NCBI GenBank assembly: GCA_002438625.1 | Contig: DJPS01000006.1 | Location: 50,022 to 62,456, forward strand | Source: Christensenella sp. UBA6406 | GTDB lineage: Bacteria; Bacillota; Clostridia; Christensenellales; UBA1242 | DNA length: 12,435 bases | Direction of reading: 5' to 3' | Shown here: in pieces, positions 1 through 5,615 of the stretch | Numbering within the stretch: position 1 is the stretch's first letter | How the letters are laid out: every line of letters starts with the position of its first letter | Notes under the pieces: generated by a model | The model's database searches: none | Seen by the model: the letters and a program-made list of their open reading frames with translations, nothing else | What the model was told of the DNA's origin: nothing | Position numbers and translations under genes: made by a program

Positions 1-25
1 AAAAATGAGTATTGAATAAAGTAAT

Positions 26-952
26 TTATGATAATTTTGTCAAGTTTTTACCCAACTTATTCATCATTGTTTGTTTATAATCAAACATAGAATGAACATA
101 TCTATTTAATGTTATAGTAGCATTTTTGTGCCCTAAAATTTCAGCCACCGCTTTAACATCCATACCGCATTCAAGTGCACGAGTGGCAAATGTATGCCTT
201 AGTGCGTGAAAGCCCTTGTGTTCAATTTTCAATTTAACCAACAATAATTCAAAACTTCTTTGATAAGACCTAACTGAAATCGGCTTGTTGTTATCTACCA
301 TTAAATAATTGCAAGTCGTGTTTTTTATTAATTTTTTCAAATAACACAATATTGATTTTGGCAAAGGAATAACCCTTGTTGAACTTGAAGTTTTAGGGGT
401 CTCTAAAATTCTACCGCTTTTACTATCATAACAACTTTTATTGACCATCAGTATTTTCTTCTCTAAATTTATATTGCTTACTTGAAGTGCCATCAATTCC
501 CCTATTCTAAGTCCTGTATATAGGCATAAAATAATGCCGTATAGTTTTATCTTATTGGCGTTTATTATATATTTTTCAATTTTTTCTTGCTCTTTAATAG
601 AAAAACACACAACTTGCTTTTCAGCTATTTTAGGTCTTACTATTTTATCTCCTACATAGTCATCTGTATAAGATAGTGCATTTGCCATTTTTAAAGATGC
701 TTGAATAACCGAAATAATGCAGTTTACAGTATTTGAAGAAAGTCCACCACCTGTTCTTATATTTCCGTTTTTCAATTTTCCAGCAACAAACTGCTGTAAT
801 ATGTGTGGCGTAAGTTCTTTTAAATCGTATTCACCTAACTCTTTAATAAGATGTCTATCTATGATTTGCTCATATCTTATCACTGTTCTTGCCTTACAAC
901 TTGGTTTTATATAGTTATCTAGCCATAATTGTAACCACTTTTTATAAATCAT
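26..952 (-). CDS. Tyrosine recombinase / phage-type integrase
   Basis: A site-specific recombinase that would cut and rejoin DNA through a covalent phosphotyrosine intermediate to integrate or excise a mobile element. Residues about 5-115 form a helical SAM-like core-binding domain and about 117-300 the catalytic domain. All expected catalytic residues are visible: R149 (in TGLRIGEL), K187, H249 and R252 (HALRH), H275 (LGHKN) and the nucleophile Y285 (NRYVH). At 308 residues it is shorter than Tn916-type integrases (about 400) and appears to lack the N-terminal arm-binding domain. The ATG is supported by a Shine-Dalgarno AAGGAG (complement of 959-964) 6 nt upstream. It lies 136 bp past the tyrS stop on the same strand but beyond the tyrS terminator, so it is a separate unit. 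Accessory genes and an excisionase would lie left of the window if it belongs to an element. Family assignment is firm; whether it is XerC/D-like housekeeping or element-borne is inference, and the lone position favours element-borne. Confidence 0.93.
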   Translation of the reverse strand: MIYKKWLQLWLDNYIKPSCKARTVIRYEQIIDRHLIKELGEYDLKELTPHILQQFVAGKLKNGNIRTGGGLSSNTVNCIISVIQASLKMANALSYTDDYVGDKIVRPKIAEKQVVCFSIKEQEKIEKYIINANKIKLYGIILCLYTGLRIGELMALQVSNINLEKKILMVNKSCYDSKSGRILETPKTSSSTRVIPLPKSILCYLKKLIKNTTCNYLMVDNNKPISVRSYQRSFELLLVKLKIEHKGFHALRHTFATRALECGMDVKAVAEILGHKNATITLNRYVHSMFDYKQTMMNKLGKNLTKLS

Positions 953-976
953 ATTTTACTCCTTAATATTTTATTT

Positions 977-1007
977 ATTATACATTATCAACATAAATTA
1001 TTAACAA
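977..1007 (-). promoter_or_regulatory. Possible promoter of the integrase gene
   Basis: On the minus strand, TTGTTA (complement of 1002-1007) and TATAAT (complement of 977-982) are separated by 19 nt, longer than the 17-nt optimum. The -10 is perfect, but the long spacer and missing TGn make this weaker than the other promoters here. It would give a leader of roughly 18 nt that holds the AAGGAG ribosome-binding site. Confidence 0.4.
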
Positions 1008-1041
1008 CCATATCAATTATAATAATTATTTATAGCAACAA

Positions 1042-1083
1042 AAAAATCACTAAGATTATATCAATATAAACTTAATGATTTTT
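1042..1083 (-). terminator. Rho-independent terminator of tyrS
   Basis: A hairpin starts about 5 nt after the tyrS stop. Its arms are 1071-1083 and 1042-1054 (13 bp on the minus strand, one G-U pair) with a 16-nt loop, followed by a T-run (complement of 1040-1046). The single imperfect pair is G-U only in the minus-strand RNA and would be C-A in the plus-strand RNA, so it is built to terminate tyrS. The stem sequence recurs almost exactly at 10850-10891. Confidence 0.8.
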
Positions 1084-1088
1084 CTATT

Positions 1089-2288
1089 TTATTTTTCAAT
1101 TTTGAAGAATGATTTTTTACCAACTTTTATTTCTAAATGACTTTCACGCACATTTAAAACTTGATTTTCACCACTGCACTTTTCGCCGTTTACTGAAACT
1201 GCATTTTGAGTTAATAACCTTCTAATTTCACTCTTTGACTTTTCAGGCATACACTTTATAAGCATATCAATTAATTTAAATTCATCTTGCCCCATATTTA
1301 CAACTGGTGCATCATCTGGGAAAGACTTGTTTCTAAATGTGTTTATAAAATTATTATATGCAACTTCCGCTTCATCACCGTAAAAAATTCTTGTAATTTC
1401 TTTTGCTGTGAATAGTTTTGCATCCATTGGTTTGTTTGCAATGTCTAGTTCCTTAATTTTTTCAAGAGGCACTCTCGTATCATTAATAAGCAAAATTTCA
1501 ATCATTTCATCTGGCAATGACATAATTTGCCCAAACATTGTTTCCGCATTTGTGCCTAAGAACACGCCCGTTCCTTGTGATTTTGACATAAGTTCGCCCG
1601 TTACAGGGTTTTCCATTAAATTAACCGCTACAACAAATTTTTCCTTATCTTTATATGTCTTTATCAAATCTCTACCTGTTAAAGAGTTGAAAATTTGGTC
1701 TGTTCCGCACAATTCCACATCAACATCAAGTGCAACACTGTCATAACCTTGAAACATAGGATATAGAAATTCATTTAAGAAAATTGGGCGATTCTCTGCA
1801 ATTCTCTTTTGAAACATATCTCTTTCAATCATTCTTTGCACTGTGCTATGTGAGAATAACTCCATTAAATCAAGCGGAGTCAATTTATCTAACCATTGAC
1901 TGTTAAACACAACTTCCGCAGGGTTCTCGGGGTCATCAAAATTGATAATTGCCTTTATGTTATCAACCCAACATTTCGCATTGTCCCTTGCCTTATCTCT
2001 GCTAAGTGCCGTCCTTGCTGATGCCCTATCGCTTGGGTCGCCTATGCACGCAGTGAAATCTCCAAACAAAACATAAACTTTATGCCCCAACTTCCTAAAT
2101 TCTTCTAGTAGCATAAAATTTTTTGCGTGGCTTAAATGTAGTGATGTCCCTGTGGGGTCTGCACCAACATAAAATTTAAGTTGCTTGCCACTTGCAAGTG
2201 CATTAACAAATTCTTCTCTGCTTGGCAAAATTTGCTTTATTATTCCCCTATCCAAAATTTCTTCTATTTTTTTTCTATCTGTAACCAT
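1089..2288 (-). CDS. tyrS: Tyrosyl-tRNA synthetase
   Basis: Cytoplasmic class I aminoacyl-tRNA synthetase that activates tyrosine with ATP and charges tRNA-Tyr. The HIGH-type motif is HLSH (residues 51-54) and the KMSKS-type loop is LMSKS (233-237). Tyrosine-pocket residues typical of the family are seen in FYVGADPT (39-46), YPMFQGYDS (176-184) and CGTDQ (194-198). Residues about 345-399 form the C-terminal S4 RNA-binding domain. The length (399) is normal, so the gene looks complete. The ATG follows a GAGAGG-type ribosome-binding site about 11 nt upstream. The gene has its own promoter (2328-2356) and terminator (1042-1083). The leader is about 33 nt, too short for the T-box antitermination leader that controls many Bacillota tyrS genes, and no T-box core sequence is visible up to the tRNA gene. 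Confidence 0.97.
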   Translation of the reverse strand: MVTDRKKIEEILDRGIIKQILPSREEFVNALASGKQLKFYVGADPTGTSLHLSHAKNFMLLEEFRKLGHKVYVLFGDFTACIGDPSDRASARTALSRDKARDNAKCWVDNIKAIINFDDPENPAEVVFNSQWLDKLTPLDLMELFSHSTVQRMIERDMFQKRIAENRPIFLNEFLYPMFQGYDSVALDVDVELCGTDQIFNSLTGRDLIKTYKDKEKFVVAVNLMENPVTGELMSKSQGTGVFLGTNAETMFGQIMSLPDEMIEILLINDTRVPLEKIKELDIANKPMDAKLFTAKEITRIFYGDEAEVAYNNFINTFRNKSFPDDAPVVNMGQDEFKLIDMLIKCMPEKSKSEIRRLLTQNAVSVNGEKCSGENQVLNVRESHLEIKVGKKSFFKIEK

Positions 2289-2327
2289 TTAAGTTTTTAC
2301 CTCTCATTATTTTCAATCAATGATTTT

Positions 2328-2356
2328 ATGTTAGCAAATTTATTTTTTTAAGTCAA
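2328..2356 (-). promoter_or_regulatory. Sigma-A promoter of tyrS
   Basis: On the minus strand, TTGACT (complement of 2351-2356), a 17-nt spacer ending in TGC, and TAACAT (complement of 2328-2333). The predicted start is near 2321, giving a leader of about 33 nt before the ATG at 2288. Confidence 0.7.
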
Positions 2357-2447
2357 GAAAATTGGCAACATTGTCAAAATTTTTCACTAAAACTTTTTGA
2401 TTTACACTTTTAAAGTTGAATTTATTTGCATTTTTAAGTTAAACCAC

Positions 2448-2476
2448 TTGACACTTAAAAAAAATTATGCTATCAT
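2448..2476 (+). promoter_or_regulatory. Sigma-A promoter of tRNA-Glu
   Basis: TTGACA (2448-2453, perfect consensus), a 17-nt spacer ending in TGC (extended -10), and TATCAT (2471-2476). The -10 ends 19 nt before the first base of the mature tRNA at 2496, as expected for a short 5' leader. Confidence 0.85.
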
Positions 2477-2495
2477 ATAAGGGTAAAATCAGTGT

Positions 2496-2570
2496 GCCTC
2501 CATGGTCAAGCGGTTAAGACGCTAGCCTCTCACGCTGGAATCAGGGGTTCGATTCCCCTTGGGGGTACCA
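2496..2570 (+). tRNA. tRNA-Glu (anticodon CUC)
   Basis: It folds as a complete cloverleaf of 75 nt. The acceptor GCCTCCA (2496-2502) pairs with TGGGGGT (2560-2566), with G-U at pairs 1-72 and 4-69. The D-stem is GTC/GAC, the anticodon stem CTAGC/GCTGG with one U-G pair, and the T-arm AGGGG-TTCGATT-CCCCT. The loop CTCTCAC places CTC at positions 34-36, reading GAG, so it inserts glutamate. The discriminator is A and CCA is encoded (2568-2570). It is a lone tRNA with its own promoter and terminator, transcribed away from tyrS. Confidence 0.97.
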
Positions 2571-2578
2571 ATACAGCA

Positions 2579-2615
2579 AGCACGGACTAAGTGGTTTTAG
2601 GTTCGTGCTATTTTG
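2579..2615 (+). terminator. Terminator after tRNA-Glu
   Basis: An inverted repeat: AGCACGGAC (2579-2587) pairs with GTTCGTGCT (2601-2609), a 9-bp stem with one G-U, and a 13-nt loop. A weak T-tract (ATTTTGTGG) follows. The stem is the most GC-rich outside the tRNA. It begins 9 nt after the CCA end, as expected for a monocistronic tRNA terminator. Confidence 0.7.
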
Positions 2616-2693
2616 TGGGGTTTTGGCAGTTTTTGGTAAGTTTTATGATTTGTAAAATCTTATAGTAAATTAAAGCAACTTTAATTTAATTGC

Positions 2694-2722
2694 TTGCTTT
2701 TAGTTATTAATTATGATATAAT
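2694..2722 (+). promoter_or_regulatory. Sigma-A promoter of the small paralogue pair
   Basis: TTGCTT (2694-2699), a 17-nt spacer ending in TGA, and TATAAT (2717-2722, perfect). The predicted start near 2729 gives a leader of about 35 nt to the ATG at 2764. A small inverted repeat, AAGCAA (2673-2678) and TTGCTT (2690-2695), overlaps the upstream edge of the -35 and could be an operator, though it is short. Confidence 0.7.
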
Positions 2723-2763
2723 AAAAATACGAAACTAATGAACATTTTTGGAGAATTGAACAT

Positions 2764-3222
2764 ATGAAATTTAAAGGAATGAATTTTTATAAAAATCTTT
2801 ATAATCAAATTAGTGATATTGATGTTGCAAAAACAATATATGGAGATAGACTTACATTTACAAGTGAAAAATTTGTTAATGATAGCGACTTCTCTTTTGC
2901 TCTTCTATACAATTATTTGCTTTTGAAAAATGATATAGATTTAGAAATTGAAAAAGCAACAAGCAATAATAAAAATGCCAAAAATAAAGAAATTGATCTA
3001 AAAGACACGACAAGCGAAGAATTTGAAAGTGATGCCCAAATTTATGCAGATATGTGCAGATTTTTCAATCTTCCACAAAAAAGTAAAATTACACTAAAAA
3101 ATTTCTTTACATTATTTAGCCTTTCAAGTGGTGACTTTGATGAAGAAAGCATTAGAGTTTATAATATAGCATTTAACAATGTTAAAAGGTCTTGCAATAA
3201 AGATTTTTCAATGGGAATATAG
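2764..3222 (+). CDS. Hypothetical small protein, paralogue of the next gene
   Basis: 152 residues, charged and probably cytosolic, with no signal peptide or membrane segment. I do not recognise the family. It is clearly related to the next gene (3334-3744). Both start M[KR]FK..[FY]Y.NL.N. Both share, ungapped at residues 42-51, D.[AS]FA.L.[ND]Y (here with phase D42, F45, A46, Y51). Both then share C[RK]FFN (98-102), KIT (108-110), and near the C-terminus N.AFNN[VL]K (134-141). The stretch 60-90 is a low-complexity Lys/Glu/Asn/Asp linker that is shorter in the paralogue. The ATG has GGAG at 2750-2753, 10 nt upstream, and a good promoter at 2694-2722. No terminator is seen before the next gene, so the two may be co-transcribed. 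Function unknown; conserved hydrophobic and aromatic positions suggest a small helical domain. Confidence 0.8.
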   Translation: MKFKGMNFYKNLYNQISDIDVAKTIYGDRLTFTSEKFVNDSDFSFALLYNYLLLKNDIDLEIEKATSNNKNAKNKEIDLKDTTSEEFESDAQIYADMCRFFNLPQKSKITLKNFFTLFSLSSGDFDEESIRVYNIAFNNVKRSCNKDFSMGI

Positions 3223-3333
3223 ATTTCTAAAAACTGCGACAATGCGACTATTTAAAATTTTTGGAAACACATTATTTAAAATGAAATAAAATGTAATCTT
3301 AATTTGCATTAATCACACATAAAGGAAAAATAA

Positions 3334-3744
3334 ATGAGATTTAAAAAATATGAATACTATGATAATTTAATGAATAATGTTAAACTTTTGCAAGTCAACG
3401 ACTTAGGTTTTGGCAAGTTTTTAGATTACAAGTCGCAACACACCTACCCCGTGAACGACATTGCATTTGCATACCTTTTAGATTATATAGTTTCATTAAA
3501 TCAAATTATGGCAACATCTAAAAAAAACGGCATAGATAGGCAAACGAATTTTATAGGCATAAACACTTATGAAAAATTGTGCAAGTTTTTTAATCAAGAC
3601 AGCAATAAAATTACAGTTGAAAGATTAATGCATTGCTTTGATTTAGAAAAGTCTTTTATTCAACAACAAAACCAAATCACATTTAATTTTGCATTTAACA
3701 ACCTAAAAAATCAAAAAGAAAATGAAAACGAGATATTAATGTAG
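3334..3744 (+). CDS. Hypothetical small protein, paralogue of the preceding gene
   Basis: 136 residues with no membrane segment or signal peptide. It keeps the motif skeleton of the gene at 2764-3222: MRFK..EYYDNLMN at the N-terminus, D42-I-A-F45-A46-Y-L-L-D-Y51, CKFFN (83-87), NKIT (91-94), and NFAFNNLK (118-125). The central acidic linker of the paralogue is mostly missing, which accounts for the shorter length. The ribosome-binding site AAAGGA (3321-3326) lies 7 nt before the ATG. The 111-bp gap after its neighbour has no terminator and only a weak TTGGAA...TAAAAT promoter candidate (3261-3292, 20-nt spacer). Transcription ends at the hairpin at 3760-3789. Function unknown. The two look like an old tandem duplication that has diverged far, since only scattered positions are identical. 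Confidence 0.8.
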   Translation: MRFKKYEYYDNLMNNVKLLQVNDLGFGKFLDYKSQHTYPVNDIAFAYLLDYIVSLNQIMATSKKNGIDRQTNFIGINTYEKLCKFFNQDSNKITVERLMHCFDLEKSFIQQQNQITFNFAFNNLKNQKENENEILM

Positions 3745-3755
3745 AATAATAAAAT

Positions 3756-3797
3756 AAAAAACATGGATTTATATTTTCAAATCCGTGTTAATTTTTT
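3756..3797. terminator. Bidirectional terminator between convergent genes
   Basis: The arms 3760-3770 (AACATGGATTT) and 3779-3789 (AAATCCGTGTT) form an 11-bp stem with an 8-nt loop and A-rich and T-rich flanks on both sides. The only imperfect pair is U-G in plus-strand RNA and A-C in minus-strand RNA, so it should work best for the plus-strand gene ending at 3744. It also has a usable T-tract for the DUF2726-like gene ending at 3833. Confidence 0.8.
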
Positions 3798-3832
3798 ATA
3801 GTTTAAATAATTAATTTAATTTGAATCAATTT

Positions 3833-4438
3833 TTATTTCTTATCATCTTTATTCGGCTTAGGGCTAGTTTGTGGTTGTGCGATAGGTTTCACTTCGCTTG
3901 CTGATTGTGTTTGCTCTTTTGGCTTTTCTTCCGCTTTTTTTAGGGTTGGGATTTGGGCTTGCATTTTGCCAATTAAGTCATCATAGGTGTAAAAATCCTC
4001 TACATATTGCGTATAGATTGGAATTTTTACCATTTTAAGGGCTTCGGACACATCTTTATCAAAATAAGTCAGTTTTGATGACATCTTCTCTTCAACCAAA
4101 TCTATTGCAACAAGTGGAAGCATTGTTTTTTTATCAAATATGATAAAATCAACATATTTTGAACTGATTGCCTCATATTGCTTTTTGTTACCTATTGGGG
4201 CAAGCAAGTTGTCTATACCTATCTTTGGCACAATAAGTTTGTCTGCTTCTAAATGCCTTTGCATAAAGTCAAAATAATATGTTTCTTGCTTATCCATAAA
4301 AGCACCTTTAATTTTTAAAAGTACTTCACCCTTTGAAAATGGATTTTCCTTTTGTATTTGCTCGGGCCTTGTTTTAATGTAAATTGCAATCCCTATAACC
4401 ACCGCTATAAACATCCCAAAAATTATATATATCCACAT
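3833..4438 (-). CDS. Membrane-anchored DUF2726-like protein
   Basis: 201 residues from the chosen ATG. Residues about 2-21 (WIYIIFGMF...) are a single N-terminal membrane segment. Residues about 37-165 resemble the DUF2726 domain: an FMQ-RHL-type helix, KYVDFIIF (94-101), then LVAIDL (109-114) and a helix FDKDVSEALK (126-135), followed by IPIY. DUF2726 is a family of unknown function whose core is thought to resemble PD-(D/E)XK nuclease or NERD-like folds. Here the ELD-like strand reads AIDL, and the His usually following is absent, so catalysis is doubtful. The last 35 residues are a Lys/Pro/Gln/Ser-rich disordered tail. A GTG at 4447 could add three residues, but AGGTGG (complement of 4444-4449) sits 5 nt before the ATG and overlaps that GTG, so the ATG is preferred. 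It lies 132 bp after the zinc-ribbon gene with no terminator between them, so an operon is likely. Confidence 0.75.
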   Translation of the reverse strand: MWIYIIFGMFIAVVIGIAIYIKTRPEQIQKENPFSKGEVLLKIKGAFMDKQETYYFDFMQRHLEADKLIVPKIGIDNLLAPIGNKKQYEAISSKYVDFIIFDKKTMLPLVAIDLVEEKMSSKLTYFDKDVSEALKMVKIPIYTQYVEDFYTYDDLIGKMQAQIPTLKKAEEKPKEQTQSASEVKPIAQPQTSPKPNKDDKK

Positions 4439-4443
4439 ATCCG

Positions 4444-4449
4444 CCACCT
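4444..4449 (-). promoter_or_regulatory. Ribosome-binding site that fixes the DUF2726-like start
   Basis: AGGTGG on the minus strand lies 5 nt upstream of the ATG at 4438. The alternative in-frame GTG at 4447 lies inside this site and has only a poor AGAG-type sequence upstream, so initiation at the ATG is favoured. Confidence 0.6.
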
Positions 4450-4570
4450 AACTCTTTTTGTTTTATTAAATATCCGCTTTATTCATTATTGTTAATGATT
4501 TTATTTGCAAATTTAATTTATTGCTTTATAAATTTTAAATAATATTCAATTTGTTTTAATTTTTTTGATT

Positions 4571-5257
4571 TTAATCGTGCTTTAAAAAGTCGCTTGTGCC
4601 CAACTTCATTGCCATAACTTCTTTAACCATATCAATTTGCCTTTGTGTTACATTCTTCTTCATAACACTATTTAAAACTGTTAAGGCATCATCCCCACGC
4701 TTTGCAAGTTTATAAAGAACGGCAAGCATAATCATTGCATCAATCTCATTTTTATGCTCATCAACAAATTTTTGCATATGATAAATTGCCCTATCTAAAT
4801 AAAACGCTTCTTTTAATTCGCTTCTTTTTAGCATTTGCTCATCTTTATGCTCGTTGTATAGCATACTTTCTATATATTTATCTCTTTGATATTTTTCAAC
4901 CTTATTTGCCATATAGAATGCCTTAGATGCATTATAGTCATCACCCTTCTTTTCGCATATATAAGCATAAAGAACATATTTATACGCCTCTTTTCTGCAA
5001 GCCATTCCAAACGCTTCGTTTCTATCCTTTATAATTTGCTTATATTGCTTATCATTTTGCACTTGAAGTTCAAATTCCCCAACTTCGGTTATCATATCAC
5101 CCAAACTTTTGCAATGCGGACATAGATGCACCTCAAAATAGAATAGATTTTGCAATTCTGACATAAAGCCCCTGTTTGAAAAAGGATAGTCCCACGAATA
5201 ACCGCAATTTGCACACTTCATTTTTTTATAATAATTCAACTTTGTTATACTTGCCAT
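4571..5257 (-). CDS. Zinc-ribbon protein with helical (TPR-like) C-terminal region
   Basis: 228 residues. The N-terminus has two Cys pairs, C15-AN-C18 and C46-PH-C49, 27 residues apart, a treble-clef or zinc-ribbon pattern that would bind one zinc. From about residue 80 to the end the sequence is nearly all helix. Alternating hydrophobic and small residues (YVLYAYICEKKGDDYNASKAF at about 94-114, MLAVLYKLAKRGDDALTVL at about 177-195) look like TPR-type helix pairs. This organisation resembles the DUF2225 type of Bacillota protein, but I am not certain of that assignment. It has its own strong promoter (5314-5342), divergent from the PHP gene, and is probably followed in the same transcript by the DUF2726-like gene. 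The ATG at 5257 has GGGAG (complement of 5270-5274) 12 nt upstream, slightly far. A second, unrelated-looking protein with the same layout is at 7362-8105. Role unknown; protein-protein interaction is plausible. Confidence 0.75.
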   Translation of the reverse strand: MASITKLNYYKKMKCANCGYSWDYPFSNRGFMSELQNLFYFEVHLCPHCKSLGDMITEVGEFELQVQNDKQYKQIIKDRNEAFGMACRKEAYKYVLYAYICEKKGDDYNASKAFYMANKVEKYQRDKYIESMLYNEHKDEQMLKRSELKEAFYLDRAIYHMQKFVDEHKNEIDAMIMLAVLYKLAKRGDDALTVLNSVMKKNVTQRQIDMVKEVMAMKLGTSDFLKHD

Positions 5258-5313
5258 AAATAAATATTTCTCCCATTAATTTACTTTTATAAACTTTTTG
5301 ATTTTCATTACAT

Positions 5314-5342
5314 ATTTTAGCACAAATAAATTTTTTTGTCAA
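5314..5342 (-). promoter_or_regulatory. Strong sigma-A promoter of the zinc-ribbon/DUF2726 operon
   Basis: On the minus strand, TTGACA (complement of 5337-5342, perfect), a 17-nt spacer ending in TGC, and TAAAAT (complement of 5314-5319). The predicted start near 5307 gives a leader of about 50 nt. It is back to back with the PHP-gene promoter: the two -35 boxes are 16 bp apart. Confidence 0.8.
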
Positions 5343-5358
5343 TTTTTACTCTATTATA

Positions 5359-5386
5359 TTGCAATTTTTATAAAACGTGCTATAAT
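5359..5386 (+). promoter_or_regulatory. Sigma-A promoter of the PHP gene, with long leader
   Basis: TTGCAA (5359-5364), a 16-nt spacer ending in TGC, and TATAAT (5381-5386, perfect). The predicted start near 5393 leaves about 223 nt of leader before the ATG at 5616. In the gene-free stretch 5258-5615 I otherwise see only the opposing promoter and AT-rich sequence. I find no strong hairpin and no riboswitch I recognise. Two short ATG frames (5405 and 5485) lack usable ribosome-binding sites. Confidence 0.7.
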
Positions 5387-5604
5387 ATAGTTAAAGATAA
5401 GGGGATGTTCTTTAATCTTTTGATAAAAATCTATTGAATAATGTTTATTTATATCCGCTTTTTAGTAAGTTAATTTTATTGCCAATGCTTTTAAGGGATA
5501 AACATAAGGTAAATAAGGTTATAATAACATAAAATAATGAATAAATAGATTGCAATTAATTTTTATTAAAAGACTGCACAAACGATTAAAAATCAATGTA
5601 AAAT

Positions 5605-5608
5605 GGAG
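5605..5608 (+). promoter_or_regulatory. Ribosome-binding site that fixes the PHP gene start
   Basis: GGAG lies 7 nt upstream of the ATG at 5616. The upstream in-frame TTG at 5550 has no purine-rich site before it and adds 22 residues that are not part of the PHP fold. Confidence 0.65.
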
Positions 5609-5615
5609 ACTAACT

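Noticed and set aside
2496..2570. tRNA-Glu 3' end as the attachment site of the integrase at 26-952
   Set aside because: tyrS, a core gene, lies between them, and no second copy of the tRNA 3' end is seen in the window.
5550..5615. 22-residue N-terminal extension of the PHP protein from a TTG
   Set aside because: No ribosome-binding site precedes the TTG, while GGAG sits 7 nt before the ATG at 5616.
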